Assembly: GCA_963169045.1 (NCBI GenBank)
Contig: CAUJDF010000041.1
Span: 128,872 to 192,871, forward strand
DNA: 64,000 nucleotides
Reading direction: 5' to 3'
From: Myxococcota bacterium
GTDB lineage: Bacteria; Myxococcota_A; Bradymonadia; UBA7976; UBA1532
Shown here: positions 36,426-46,254 of the stretch, piece by piece
How the letters are laid out: each line of letters opens with the position of its first letter
Numbering within the stretch: the first letter of the stretch is position 1
Made by a program: the position numbers and the translations under genes
The notes under the pieces: model-generated
What the model was told of the DNA's origin: nothing
The model's input: only the letters and a program-made list of their open reading frames with translations
Databases searched by the model: none

Positions 36426-38108
36426 CCGCCGCCGCCGCGCCACCCCCGCCAGGACCAACGCGATAAGGGCGGGTCCCCTGCCGGGCGCCGCCGCGCAACC
36501 CACGTCGCCGCCGCCCGCCGCCCCGGGCATCCCGTCCGCCGACGCGTCGATCACGCGGGCGTCCGTCGTCGCCGCGTCCCCCGCAGGCTCTGCGTCGGGC
36601 AGGGCCGCGTCCGGGGGCGCCCCGTCCACTGCCGCGTCCGGGGGCGCCGCGTCCGGGGGCGCCGCGTCCGCGTCGGCTGGCGCGCAGACGCCCGGCGCCG
36701 GCACCACCCGGACCGCCGCCCACCCCTTCGGCCGGTGCGATCCGGCCCGCGTGTGGTCGTCGAACGCCTGCGCCACCGCCAGCACCTGGACCGGCGCGTC
36801 CCCCGAGAGGTACGCCTCGACCCGACCCGCCCCCGCGCCCGCCTCGACGCCGTCGACGAACAGCCGCACCGTCGGGGTGCCGCGGTCCAGCGGATCCACC
36901 GCCGTCGCGGCGATCACCCGGGGCGCGGCGATCCGCTCCCCGTCCGCCGCGCCCTCGATCGTCACCACCGGCCGCACCGCGTACGGCGCCGCCATCGGGT
37001 CGCCGAGCACCAGGTTGCGCCAGTACGCGAACGGCAGGTGCCGGAAGTACGCCTCCGCCAGCGTCCCGCCCTCGACGTAGTCCAAGAGCAGCCGCCGCGA
37101 CGGAAAGACATCGTTCAGCGGCTCGTCCGTCGTCCCGTGGACGCCCGCCGCCCCGCGGGCCACCCACCGCGCGATCGAGACCTGCACCTCGCCCGCCGGC
37201 GCGAAGTTCTCGGGCACCGCGCCGAAGCTGGTCAGGTTGTCGACGAGCGCGCCGGGCACCAGGGCGTTCGCCTCGACCGTCGCCCCGAGCGACGCCGTCC
37301 CCACGAAGAACCCCGCCAGCCGCAACCCGCCGAGATCGTTCGCGAAGGGGATCCGCCGCGCCGGCACGTCCCGCGACGCGAGCCCCGCGAGCACCGCGTC
37401 GTACTCGGCGTCGAGCACGCCGCGCGCGGGATCGGCGCCGTCCATCAGGACGACCTCGCCGCCGCCGGCGCCCGCCCCCTCGGACGCGAGGGCGCTGTCG
37501 AGCAGCCGGCCCGCCTCTTCGTCGCTGCGCCCGTGGAGCATGGTGACGAGCAGGGGCCGCCACGTGACGCCGCCGCTCGAGAGCGTCCACCCCGCCCGGA
37601 ACAGTCCGGAACGAAACGGGTTTCGCCACTCGGCATGCACGCACGGCACGTCGACGCAGGGCACGCGGCGTCCGGGGGCCGCGCCGAGCAGCGGCTCGTC
37701 GCCCCGCGTCGAGCGCCACGTGGCCAGCGCCGCGGCCAGCGAGACCCCCTGCGCGCCGCCGTCCACGGGCACGACCACGCGCAGCGGCAAGCCCCGCATG
37801 ATGACCGCCGCCTCGACGCGATCCGCGCCGTCGCCGAGGCATGCGACGAACGGCTCGAGGATGGCGACGCGAAAGACGTCCAGCGACACGTCGGGGCCCT
37901 CGGGCGCCGAGACGAGGCACACCTGCCGGTCCGGCACCGCCCGCGCTTCGGCATAGCGCTGCGCGAGCGCCACGCTGCCGGGCACGTCCGCGTTGGCCAG
38001 GACCGCCACCGAGTCCGGCCCGGGCACCGCCGCCGCCGCGCCGGGCAGCGACAGCGCCACGACCGTCACCGGCGCCGCCCACGACCGCCCCCCGCTCCGT
38101 CCGCGCAT
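36426..38108 (-). CDS. TIGR03790-like exported protein with MYXO-CTERM-like tail (no stop codon where expected)
   Basis: 561 codons to the end of the Arg tail. Signal peptide (VVALSLPGAAAAVP), then the TIGR03790 pattern: PDSVAVLANADVPGSVALAQRYAEARAVP, VIMRGLPLRVVVPVD and a C-terminal NLVLGDPMAAPY. An Asp/Ala/Pro linker leads to GCAAAPGRG, a hydrophobic stretch (ALIALVLAGVA) and RRRR, a MYXO-CTERM-type sorting end. A stop should follow. Instead the frame stays open through the whole antisense of the deacetylase and into the membrane-protein gene, to 33960. In another frame a stop occurs at 36316, so a small indel could explain it. ATG at 38108 with GAGGGGG upstream. The end given is the last Arg codon, not a stop. 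Confidence 0.6.
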
Positions 38109-38151
38109 CGAGCCCCCTCGGGCGTCGCCCTCGGCGCCCGCGCGCCGTCCG

Positions 38152-39156
38152 CTATCGCCGGCGCCGCCTCGCGAGCAGGCCGGCCCCCAGCAGCAGGAGC
38201 GGCGCGAGCCCGGGCCCCGCGGGCCCCACGTGGCACCCGCCATCACCGCCGCCGTCGTCGTCGTCCCCGGCCGCGCCGCCCGCGCCGGGACCCGCGTCCG
38301 GCGCCGACGGGAAGCCGTCGTCGGGGATGGGCACCACGTTGGGATCGCGGAAGAGGTCGTCGTCGGGCACGCCGCGGCGGCAGCTGCCCTCGCCGGGCGC
38401 GATCTCGCGGCACCCGTAGCCGGCCGGGCATCGGTTGCCGAGGCCGCAGGCGCGCGTGCAGTACGTATCGACGCCGCCCGCGAGGCACTCGTGCCCCTCG
38501 GCGCACCCGGCGAGCGCCGGGTCCGCGGCGTCGGGCACGCACCGTTCGCCGAACGCCGGCCGGGCGACGGCCGTCGGCGCGCACCGCCGCGTCCCGTCGG
38601 GCGCGTTCTCGCACTGGTATCCCGCCGGGCAGACGCCGTCGCACGCGAGCGTGCAGAACGGCAGGCCGCGCGACGCGTGCGACGCGCACACGAAGCCTTC
38701 GGCGCAGGCCGCGCCCTCGGCGCACGGCTCGCCCATCGCCGGCAGGCCGCGCAACGGCGCGCACAGCGGCTGCGCGCGCCCGGCGCAACGGAAGCCCGCC
38801 GGACAGGACCCCGGGACCGTGCACGCCCGACTGCAGAAGCGCTCGTCGTCGTCGCCGACGCAGATCAGGCCCTCGGCGCAGCCCGTTCCGTCGCCGCAGA
38901 CCTCCCCGAGCGCGCCCCCCGGCGGCGGCCCCATGCCCGGCCGCACGCACAGGTTGGCCACGCCCTCGGCGTTGCGGCACTCGTAGCCGTCGGGGCACCC
39001 CTCGGCAGGGCACCGCGTCGTGCAGTAGCCGCCGGCGTCGTCGGGGAAGCACGTCTCGCCCGGGCTGCACACGCCGTCGACGCACGGGTCGCCGAGGGCC
39101 GCCGACGCGGCCGGCGCCGCGAGCATCAGCACCACGAAGATCGCAATCGGTCGCAT
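38152..39156 (-). CDS. Exported Cys-rich protein with MYXO-CTERM anchor
   Basis: 334 aa. Sec signal (APAASAALG), then about six EGF-like disulfide units (SPGETCFPDDAGGYC, CPDGYECRN, CAEGLICVG, CPAGYQCEN, CPAGYGCRE). An acidic Gly/Asp linker is followed by GGCHVGP, a hydrophobic helix LAPLLLLGAGLLA and the terminal RRRRR, the typical tripartite MYXO-CTERM sorting signal that in relatives leads to processing and surface display. It sits between the KamA-family gene and the TIGR03790-like gene with gaps of 18 and 43 bases, so probably in one operon. Confidence 0.82.
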   Translation of the reverse strand: MRPIAIFVVLMLAAPAASAALGDPCVDGVCSPGETCFPDDAGGYCTTRCPAEGCPDGYECRNAEGVANLCVRPGMGPPPGGALGEVCGDGTGCAEGLICVGDDDERFCSRACTVPGSCPAGFRCAGRAQPLCAPLRGLPAMGEPCAEGAACAEGFVCASHASRGLPFCTLACDGVCPAGYQCENAPDGTRRCAPTAVARPAFGERCVPDAADPALAGCAEGHECLAGGVDTYCTRACGLGNRCPAGYGCREIAPGEGSCRRGVPDDDLFRDPNVVPIPDDGFPSAPDAGPGAGGAAGDDDDGGGDGGCHVGPAGPGLAPLLLLGAGLLARRRRR

Positions 39157-39174
39157 GGAAGCGACCCTAGCACA

Positions 39175-40221
39175 TCAGTCGCGGTGGGCGGGATCGACGT
39201 AGAGGTGCTCGCCGCCGAGCGGGCTGCGCAGGATCCAGTGTCCCGGGCGGTCGCCCCGGCGCACGAAGTCGCTGTCGACGGGCACCTTGCCGCCTCCGCC
39301 GGGGATGTCGATGACGTAGGTGGGCCACGCGAGCCCCGTGAGCCGGCCGCGGAGCGCGCGGGCGATGCTCAGGCCGCGGTCCAGGCTCACCCGGAAGTGA
39401 CCCGTCCCCACCGTCAGATCGGGGTGGTGCAGGTAGTACGGGCGCACCTGGTGCTCGAGCAGGCCGGTGAACAGCGCCGCCAGCACCGACGCGTCGTCGT
39501 TCACGCCGGCGAGCAGCACCGTCTGGTTCAGCACCGTCACGCCGGCGTCCACGAGCGTCCGCAGCGCCAGCGCCGAGGCCGGCGTGAGCTCGCGCGGGTG
39601 GTTGAAGTGCGTGACCAGGAACAGCGGGCGGTGCGCCGCCAGCAGCGACGCCAGCGACGCGTCCACCCGCATCGGCAGCGTCACCGGGAAGCGCGTGTGG
39701 ATGCGGACGCGGCGCACCGAAGGGATGGCGCGGAGACGCCCGAGCAGCTCGCCGAGCCGGTCGTCGGACAGCATCAGCGGGTCGCCGCCGCTGAGGATGA
39801 CCTCGGCGATCGCGGGGTGCGCGCGCAGGTAGTCGAGGGAGGCGTCGAGCGCCTGCCGCAGCCGGATGGGCTCCCCGTTGATCGCGACCTTGCGGAAGCA
39901 GTAGCGGCAGTACATCGGGCAGCGGAACGTGGGGAACAGCAGCGCGCGGTCGGGGTAGCGATGCACGAGCAGCGGCGTGGGCGCGTGGGCCGCGTCCCCG
40001 ATGGGATCCGACCGCTCCTCCGGCGCGACGACGAGCTCGGCGGCGTCGGGCAGCGCCTGCTTGCGGATGGGGCACGCGGGATCGGCGGGATCGATCAGCG
40101 AGAGGTAGTAGTCGCTGACGAGGAGCGCGTATCGCTCGACCACCGCCTCGAGCGCGGGCGCGTCGTCGGCCGACACGAGGCCGCGTTCGACCAGCGCCCG
40201 TACGTCGCGGGCGCCGCGCAC
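39175..40221 (-). CDS. KamA-family radical SAM aminomutase (lysine 2,3-aminomutase-like)
   Basis: 348 aa from the GTG at 40221. Radical SAM cluster motif CPMYCRYC (4Fe-4S), the SAM-side SGGDPLMLSD, and PLP lysine in PGGGGKVP. The substrate-binding Asp positions of KamA are matched by HPDLTVGTGHFR and IDIPGGGG. It is shorter than clostridial KamA and lacks its extra N-terminal and zinc Cys segments. It would convert L-lysine to beta-lysine, or a similar amino acid; EF-P modification (EpmB) is less likely because EpmB lacks PGGGGK. The reading frame is open further upstream, with a family-like DRWSRHL segment and only a CTG overlapping the previous stop (CTGA at 40254-40257), so the real start may be upstream. 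Confidence 0.8.
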   Translation of the reverse strand: MRGARDVRALVERGLVSADDAPALEAVVERYALLVSDYYLSLIDPADPACPIRKQALPDAAELVVAPEERSDPIGDAAHAPTPLLVHRYPDRALLFPTFRCPMYCRYCFRKVAINGEPIRLRQALDASLDYLRAHPAIAEVILSGGDPLMLSDDRLGELLGRLRAIPSVRRVRIHTRFPVTLPMRVDASLASLLAAHRPLFLVTHFNHPRELTPASALALRTLVDAGVTVLNQTVLLAGVNDDASVLAALFTGLLEHQVRPYYLHHPDLTVGTGHFRVSLDRGLSIARALRGRLTGLAWPTYVIDIPGGGGKVPVDSDFVRRGDRPGHWILRSPLGGEHLYVDPAHRD

Positions 40222-40253
40222 GAGGTGGCGGGACCAGCGGTCCTCGGGCGCGC

Positions 40254-40847
40254 TCAGTCCGCGCTCCCCTCGGCGGCTTCGCTCGCGGGCGCGGCGGGCT
40301 CCGCCGGCTTCGCGGCGTCCTCGCCCTGCTCCTTGAGATAGGCCTTCATCAGCTTGTCGCGCTCGCCCTGCAGCTTGTCGGCGCGCTTGCCGAGCTTGTC
40401 GAGCTCGCCCTGGAACGCCTTGCGCGCCTTGGCGAGATCGTCGGCGAGCTTCTTCTTGTTCTTCTCGTCGGCGATCGAGACCGCCTCGACGTACTTCGAC
40501 TTCAGATCGGCCTGCTTCGTCAGGAAGGCGTCCTGGGCCTTGATGAAGTCGGCGGTGAGCTTCTCGACCTGCGGGTCGAGCTTCGTGAAGCGCGGCTCGG
40601 CGCTCTGCATCACGTTGAGCCGCTTCTCGAACTCGGAGCGGCGGGCGTCGACCGCCTGCTGCAGCTTGGGATCGGGATCGCTGGTGTCGACCTTCTCCGC
40701 CGGCCGTGCCTCTTCGAGGCCTTGGTTCGCGGCGGGGTCCTGCTCGAGCAGGGCGTCTTCGGTCGTCTGGGCGGCGGCGACGAGCGGCGCCACCGTCAGC
40801 GCCAGGACGGCCAGCCTCCGATCGGGACGCAGAAAGCGCGCGAGCAT
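40254..40847 (-). CDS. Exported coiled-coil protein of unknown function
   Basis: 197 aa. Signal peptide ending VAAAQ (cleavage near 26). Residues about 60-175 are strongly helical with heptad-like Leu/Ala spacing and dense Lys/Glu (KLADDLAKARKAFQGELDKLGKRADKLQGERDKL), predicted coiled coil. The tail is Ala/Pro/Glu-rich. Periplasmic by prediction. The ATG at 40847 follows GAGGAGGAA. It starts a same-strand run with the KamA-like gene. The family is not recognised. Confidence 0.65.
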   Translation of the reverse strand: MLARFLRPDRRLAVLALTVAPLVAAAQTTEDALLEQDPAANQGLEEARPAEKVDTSDPDPKLQQAVDARRSEFEKRLNVMQSAEPRFTKLDPQVEKLTADFIKAQDAFLTKQADLKSKYVEAVSIADEKNKKKLADDLAKARKAFQGELDKLGKRADKLQGERDKLMKAYLKEQGEDAAKPAEPAAPASEAAEGSAD

Positions 40848-40989
40848 CTCGTTCCTCCTCGGCCGATGGTGTCGGCGTGCAATGTCGCGAATATGGCGGT
40901 CACGGGTCAATGACGCAACCGGGGGCGCGCGTCTTCATTGCAGGGAACGCGTGGCGACTGAACGGGATTCAGCTTAGACGCACAACGGT

Positions 40990-41018
40990 TTGACGCAGCG
41001 CGTCGACCCCTCTATGGT
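40990..41018 (+). promoter_or_regulatory. Sigma-70-type promoter for the acyl-CoA dehydrogenase gene
   Basis: TTGACG (40990-40995), spacer of exactly 17 bases, TATGGT (41013-41018), 36 bases upstream of the ATG at 41054. This is the best housekeeping-type promoter match I saw in the window. It lies in the 206-base divergent region between the coiled-coil gene and this gene. Confidence 0.6.
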
Positions 41019-41053
41019 GGGCGCACCCAAAGGGACCGAACGGGGTAGCACGC

Positions 41054-42856
41054 ATGAGCCTGGGCCTCTTCGACCGCCGCGACATCGAGTTCCTCGTGCG
41101 CGAGGTCATCGGCGCCGAGCGCCTCTTCCAGCTCGACGCCTTCAGCGGCCAGTCGTGGGACGACTTCGACATGATCCTCGACGCGGCCTGGAAGCTGGCG
41201 CACGACGTCCTCGCGCCGACCAACATCGTGGCCGACCGCGAGGGCCTGAAGTTCGTCGACGGCGAGGTGAAGACGCCCGCCGTCTTCAAGTCGGCCTACA
41301 AGGCCTTCACCGAGGGCGGCTGGCTGGGCCTCACCGAGAAGGCGGAGCACGGCGGCATCGGCATGCCGCGGGCGCTCGGCATCCACCCGAGCACCGGCAT
41401 CCTCAGCGCCAACGTCGCGCTGTATCTGCTGCCCGGCCTCGGCCACGGCGCGTCCGAGCTCGTCTGGGCGTTCGGCACCGACCGGCAGAAGAAGGTCTTC
41501 GGCGAGCGCCTGCTCTCCGGCGAGTGGGGCGGCACGATGTGCCTCACCGAGCCCAACGCCGGCAGCGACGTCGGCAGCGCGCGCGCGGTGGCCATCCCCC
41601 AGCCCGACGGCACGTTCCACATCAAGGGCACCAAGATCTTCATCACCTGGGGCGAGCACGACATCACCCCCAACATCGTCTACCCGGTGCTCGCGCGCAT
41701 CGAGGGCGATCCCCCGGGCACCGGCGGCCTGTCGCTGTTCCTCGTCAGCAAGTTCCACACGGACGACAAGGGCAATTTGGGCGGCCGCAACGGCGTGAAG
41801 TGCTCGGGGATCGAGCACAAGATGGGCCTGCACGGCTCGCCCACCTGCACGATGGTCTTCGGCGAGGACGTGCCCGCCGTCGGCGAGCTGCTCGGCGAGC
41901 CGCGGCGCGGCATGCGCGAGATGTTCCAGATGATGAACACCGCCCGCATCGCCGTCGGCATGCAGGCGCTGGGCATCAGCGAGGCCGCCTATCGCTACGC
42001 CCACCAGTACGCGCTCGAACGGCAGCAGGGCACCGCGGTCGAGCAGTTCAAAGACCCGAACGCCGCCCGCGTGTCGATCATCCGCCACCCGGACGTGCGC
42101 CGCATGCTGCTCGACATGCGCAGCACCGTCGAGGGCCTGCGCGCGCTGCTGGGCTTCGCCGCCCTGCAGGCCGACCTCGAGTGGGCCGCCGAGGGCGCCG
42201 AGGCCGAGCAGGCCGGCGAGCTCCTCGCGCTGCTCACGCCGCTCTGCAAGGGCTACGCGTCGGAGATCGGCTTCGATGCGATCTCGACGTCGATCATGAT
42301 CCTCGGCGGCCACGGCTACCTGCGCGACCACCCGCTCGAGCAGCACCTGCGCGACACCGTGATCGCGCGCCTCTACGAGGGCACGACGGGCATCCAGGCC
42401 ATCGACCTCGTGTCGCGCAAGCTCGGCCACAAGGGCGGCCAGCCGCTCATGGCGCTGATGAAGCGCGTCGAGGGGACGATCCAGGAGGCCCGCGAGGTCG
42501 GCCTCGCCGACCTGGCCGAGAAGGTCGGCGGCATGGCGAAGAAGGTCGGCATGGCGGCGATGGCGCTCGGCGGCCGCTTCATGGGCGGCGACCTGTACGG
42601 CCCGCTGCTGCAGGCGACGCCGATGATGTACCTGTTCGGCGATGCGGTCACCTCGTGGCTCCACCTGTGGATGGCCACGGTGGCGGCGAAGGCCGAGAAC
42701 AAGACGGCGTTCCACGAGAACAAGATCGTCTCCGCGCGGCACTTCATCCGCAACGCGGGCCCGCGCGTCGACGCCCGCTACGCCCAGATCGAGGGCGACG
42801 ACCGCTCGCCGCTGCAGATGAAGTTCGAGGGCGAAGAAGAGCTCCCGAAGAACTGA
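41054..42856 (+). CDS. Acyl-CoA dehydrogenase, large (about 600-aa) DmdC/FadE-like type
   Basis: 600 aa. FAD-dependent alpha,beta-desaturation of an acyl-CoA. The acyl-CoA dehydrogenase core shows MCLTEPNAGSDVGSARA (FAD/substrate loop), HIKGTKIFITWGEHD, KMGLHGSPTC and LGGHGYLRDHPLEQHLRD. The extra N-terminal segment (SLGLFDRRDIEFLV) and the C-terminal extension of about 130 residues are those of the long 3-methylmercaptopropionyl-CoA dehydrogenase-like group. The substrate cannot be told from sequence. It has its own promoter and is convergent, nine bases apart, with the next gene. Confidence 0.9.
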   Translation: MSLGLFDRRDIEFLVREVIGAERLFQLDAFSGQSWDDFDMILDAAWKLAHDVLAPTNIVADREGLKFVDGEVKTPAVFKSAYKAFTEGGWLGLTEKAEHGGIGMPRALGIHPSTGILSANVALYLLPGLGHGASELVWAFGTDRQKKVFGERLLSGEWGGTMCLTEPNAGSDVGSARAVAIPQPDGTFHIKGTKIFITWGEHDITPNIVYPVLARIEGDPPGTGGLSLFLVSKFHTDDKGNLGGRNGVKCSGIEHKMGLHGSPTCTMVFGEDVPAVGELLGEPRRGMREMFQMMNTARIAVGMQALGISEAAYRYAHQYALERQQGTAVEQFKDPNAARVSIIRHPDVRRMLLDMRSTVEGLRALLGFAALQADLEWAAEGAEAEQAGELLALLTPLCKGYASEIGFDAISTSIMILGGHGYLRDHPLEQHLRDTVIARLYEGTTGIQAIDLVSRKLGHKGGQPLMALMKRVEGTIQEAREVGLADLAEKVGGMAKKVGMAAMALGGRFMGGDLYGPLLQATPMMYLFGDAVTSWLHLWMATVAAKAENKTAFHENKIVSARHFIRNAGPRVDARYAQIEGDDRSPLQMKFEGEEELPKN

Positions 42857-42865
42857 CCCCGCCCC

Positions 42866-43960
42866 TCACTCCCCCACCCCCGCGTCGATCGCTGCCTGCA
42901 GCGCCAGCAGGACCTCGCCCGCCACATACAGCCACGGTTCGCTCGGGTAGTCGGCGAAAGCGCGCCAACGCGGGAGGGCCGCGCGGGCGAAGTCGCGGGC
43001 GGCGGTGCGGTCGCCGAGGCCGACCGCCGCGCGCACGAGGCACGAGAGCGTCGTGACCTCGGCGCGGGTGCCGCGCAGGGGCGCGCCGTCGCGGGCGCGG
43101 TAGTACAGGCGCAGGTCGGCGAGGCGGGCGCGCGCGAACTCGACGACGCCGCGGGCCACCTCGGGCGCGCCCCGCGTGACCGTCTCGGCGACGGTGCACG
43201 TGGCGTTGAGCTGCAAGAGGTCGTTGGGCGCGAACGCCGGCATGGGGAAGCCGGGCACGAGCGTGGCCACGTCCGGCTGGATCATCGAGTAGACGAGCCC
43301 CGACGGCGCCCGAGCGGCGCGCACGAGCGCGTACGACTTGTCGGCGAGCTCGGCGATGGCCGCGTCGCCGGCCTCCGCGGCCACGCGCCGCAGCAGGTCG
43401 GGGTCGTAGTCGACGAGGTACGAGTCGTTGGCGTAGGTGCGCGTGCCGAAGTTGAAGTAGTTGCGGATGAACCACTGCCCCTGGTCGACGGTGGCGTGTC
43501 GGCCGTAGGCGTGCAGCGCGGCGAGCGCGAGGTCGCGGTCGGCGGCGCGGTCGAAGCGGCGGCCGCCCTCCCAGAGCCCGGCGGCGACGCGCAGGCCCTC
43601 GGTCGTGCCCGACGCGTCGATGGGCTCGCGGTCGTGGCGCCGCCACGAGACCATGCCGTGCGTCTCCGGATCGTCCGGGCTCTGCACGACGAAGCGCGCG
43701 ACGGCGACGGCGCGCAGCCGGTCGTAGAGCGCCGCGTGGCCGCGCAACGCCGCGTAGTACAACGCGTTTCCGAGGTCGACCCCGTAGGTGTGGCCGCTCT
43801 CGCGCGCGAGGCGGCCGGCGTCCACCTGCTCGACGAGCCGCGCCTCGATGCGGTCCCGGAGCGCGACCAGCTCGTCGCGCGGCACGGGGCGCGGCCACGC
43901 CCGCCAGCCGATGGCGACGAGCGCCGAAAGCACCATGAGCGCCCGGATCAGCGTGGTCAC
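42866..43960 (-). CDS. Membrane-anchored protein with possible alpha/alpha-toroid (glycosidase-like) domain
   Basis: 364 aa from the GTG at 43960. An N-terminal hydrophobic helix ([17 protein letters not shown]) acts as signal or anchor. The remainder is helical with repeated motifs such as [36 protein letters not shown] and [13 protein letters not shown]. Acidic residues at helix starts and aromatic clusters recall six-hairpin (GH8- or GH88-like) enzymes, but I cannot assign a family. It overlaps the upstream oxidoreductase stop as GTGA. Confidence 0.55.
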   Translation of the reverse strand: MTTLIRALMVLSALVAIGWRAWPRPVPRDELVALRDRIEARLVEQVDAGRLARESGHTYGVDLGNALYYAALRGHAALYDRLRAVAVARFVVQSPDDPETHGMVSWRRHDREPIDASGTTEGLRVAAGLWEGGRRFDRAADRDLALAALHAYGRHATVDQGQWFIRNYFNFGTRTYANDSYLVDYDPDLLRRVAAEAGDAAIAELADKSYALVRAARAPSGLVYSMIQPDVATLVPGFPMPAFAPNDLLQLNATCTVAETVTRGAPEVARGVVEFARARLADLRLYYRARDGAPLRGTRAEVTTLSCLVRAAVGLGDRTAARDFARAALPRWRAFADYPSEPWLYVAGEVLLALQAAIDAGVGE

Positions 43961-46236
43961 GGGGCCTTTTCGTTGCCGCGGGGCGTCCACTCGAAGCGCG
44001 GGACGTAGCGCTCGATCGAGCAGTACTGCGGCGGCCAGGGCAGCGCGTAGCCCTGCTCGAAGGCGGCGTGGCGCGTCCAGTACGGATCGAAGAGGTGGGC
44101 GCGCGCGAGCACGCACAGGTCGGCGCGCCCCGCGGCGAGGATGGAGTTCACGTCCGCGTACGAGGAGATGTTGCCGACGGTCATCGTCGGCAGGTCGACC
44201 TCGTGGCGGATGCGATCGCTGAACGGCGTCTGGAAGAGGCGGCCGTAGCGCGGGCGCTGGTCGGCGACGGTCTGGCCGGCGGACACGTCGAGCACGTCGC
44301 AACCCGCTGCGCGCAGCGCGCGGGCGACCTCGACCGCCTGGTCCGCGTCGAAGCCGCCGTCCTTCCAATCGGTCGCCGAGATGCGGACCGACACGGGCTT
44401 GTGCGCGGGCCAGGCGGCGCGCACCGCGCGGAACATCTCGAGCGGAAAGCGCATGCGGTTCGCGAGGTTGCCGCCGTACTCGTCGTCGCGCAGGTTCGTC
44501 AGCGGCGACAGGAAGGTGCCGAGCAGGTAGCCGTGCGCGAAGTGGACCTCGACGAGGTCGAAGCCAGCCTCCTCGGCCATCTCCGTCGCGCGGACGAAGT
44601 CGTCGCGGACGCGGTCCATGTCCGCGCGGTCCATCGGCCGCGGCACCTGCGACTGCGGCAGGTACGGCAGCGGCGAGGGCGCGAGCAGCGGCCAGTTGCC
44701 GTCGTCGAGCGGCTGGTCGATGCCCTCCCACATGCGCCGCGTCGAGCCCTTGCGGCCGGCGTGCGCGAGCTGCAGGCCGATCTTCGCCGGCGTGTGCCGG
44801 TGCACGAAGTCGACGACGCGACGCCACGCGGGCACGTGCTCGGGCCGGTACATGCCGGCGCAGCCCGGCGTGATGCGCCCGTCGCGGCTGACGTCGGTCA
44901 TCTCGGTGATGACGAGGCCGGCGCCGCCCATGGCCCGGCTGCCCAGGTGCACGAGGTGGAAGTCGTCGATCGTGCCGTCCTCGGCCGAGTACATGCACAT
45001 CGGCGAGACGACCACCCGGTTCGGGACGACGAGCTCGCGCAGGCGGAAGGGCGTGAACATCGGCGGCGTCGTCGGCGGCACGTCGCGCCCGGTCTGGCGG
45101 CTCGCCTGCTGCGCGAACCACGCGTCGACCCGCGCCACGAAGGCCGGGTCCCGCAGGCGCAGGTTGGCGTGGGTGATGCGCAGGCTGCGCGTGAGCAGGC
45201 TGAACGCGAACTGCAGCGGCTCGAGGCGGCCGAAGTAGCGCTCCGTCTCCTCGAACCACTGCAGGCTCACCTGCGCGGCGCGCTGCGTGCTCTCGACGGC
45301 GGCGCGGCGCTCGGCCTCGTACGCGGCGAGCGCCGCCGGCACGTCGCCCGGATGCCGCGCGAGCGCCTGCGTCAGCGCGATGCCGTCCTCCATGGCGAGC
45401 TTGGTGCCCGACCCGACCGAGAAGTGCGCGGAGTGGGCCGCGTCGCCGAGCAGCACCACGTTCCCGAAGGACCAGCGGGCGTTCGCCACGGTCGGAAACT
45501 GGCGCCAGATCGAGCGGTTGCACAGCAGCGGGTGCCCCTCGAGCTCGTCGGCGAAGAGCCGCTCGCAGAAGGCCTTCGTCGCCGCCTCGTCCGCCTCGGC
45601 CAGCCCCGCCGCGCGCCAGGTGGCCTCGGTCGTCTCGACGATGAACGTGGAGCGCCCGCCCTCGTACTCGTAGCAGTGGGCGCGCCACAGGCCGTGCGCG
45701 TCCTGCTTGAAATAGAAGGTGAACGCCGGGAAGCGCCTGGTGCTGCCGAGCCACACGAAGCGGTTGGCGCCGGCCTCGACCTGCGGCCCGAAGCGATCGG
45801 CGTCGCGCGTGCGGATCGGGCTGTTGACCCCGTCGGCGGCGACGACGAGGTCCGCGTCCGGGAAGTCCTCGGGGCCGACCTCGGTCTCGAAGACCAGGCG
45901 CACGCCGAGCGCGCGGGCGCGGTCCTGCAGAATGCGCAGGAGGCGGTGGCGCGAGAGGCCGCTGAAGCCATGCCCCGTCGAGCGCAGCACCTCGCCGCGG
46001 TCGTGCACGTCGATCGCGTCCCAATGCGCGAAGTCGGCGGTGATCGCCGCGTAGGTCTCCGGATCGGCGGCGGCGAGGTTGCCGAGCGTCTCGTCGGAGA
46101 ACACGACGCCGAAGCCGAACGTGTCGTCGGCGCGGTTGCGCTCGTACACGGCGACGTCGTCGTCGGGCCGAGCGCGCTTGAGCAGGATGGCGAGGTACAG
46201 GCCCCCGGGGCCGCCGCCGATGCAGACTGCCTTCAT
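43957..46236 (-). CDS. Anthraniloyl-CoA / salicylyl-CoA monooxygenase-like fusion (FAD monooxygenase + OYE reductase)
   Basis: 759 aa, two enzymes in one chain. Residues 1-390: class A flavin monooxygenase with [16 protein letters not shown], an inner [11 protein letters not shown] motif and [22 protein letters not shown]. Residues about 395-759: old-yellow-enzyme TIM barrel with [52 protein letters not shown] and [12 protein letters not shown]. This arrangement is that of 2-aminobenzoyl-CoA monooxygenase/reductase and salicylyl-CoA 5-hydroxylase. No CoA ligase or ring-cleavage gene is nearby. ATG at 46236, with Met 46248 as an alternative. The toroid-like protein is coupled downstream. Confidence 0.83.
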   Translation of the reverse strand: MKAVCIGGGPGGLYLAILLKRARPDDDVAVYERNRADDTFGFGVVFSDETLGNLAAADPETYAAITADFAHWDAIDVHDRGEVLRSTGHGFSGLSRHRLLRILQDRARALGVRLVFETEVGPEDFPDADLVVAADGVNSPIRTRDADRFGPQVEAGANRFVWLGSTRRFPAFTFYFKQDAHGLWRAHCYEYEGGRSTFIVETTEATWRAAGLAEADEAATKAFCERLFADELEGHPLLCNRSIWRQFPTVANARWSFGNVVLLGDAAHSAHFSVGSGTKLAMEDGIALTQALARHPGDVPAALAAYEAERRAAVESTQRAAQVSLQWFEETERYFGRLEPLQFAFSLLTRSLRITHANLRLRDPAFVARVDAWFAQQASRQTGRDVPPTTPPMFTPFRLRELVVPNRVVVSPMCMYSAEDGTIDDFHLVHLGSRAMGGAGLVITEMTDVSRDGRITPGCAGMYRPEHVPAWRRVVDFVHRHTPAKIGLQLAHAGRKGSTRRMWEGIDQPLDDGNWPLLAPSPLPYLPQSQVPRPMDRADMDRVRDDFVRATEMAEEAGFDLVEVHFAHGYLLGTFLSPLTNLRDDEYGGNLANRMRFPLEMFRAVRAAWPAHKPVSVRISATDWKDGGFDADQAVEVARALRAAGCDVLDVSAGQTVADQRPRYGRLFQTPFSDRIRHEVDLPTMTVGNISSYADVNSILAAGRADLCVLARAHLFDPYWTRHAAFEQGYALPWPPQYCSIERYVPRFEWTPRGNEKAP

Positions 46237-46254
46237 GCGGCGCAGCATACGACA

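Noticed and set aside
33960-38108. A single 1382-aa fusion protein
   Set aside because: Both ends are separate proteins by domain content, the C-terminal one has its own start, and the middle is antisense to a complete deacetylase with intact catalytic motifs.
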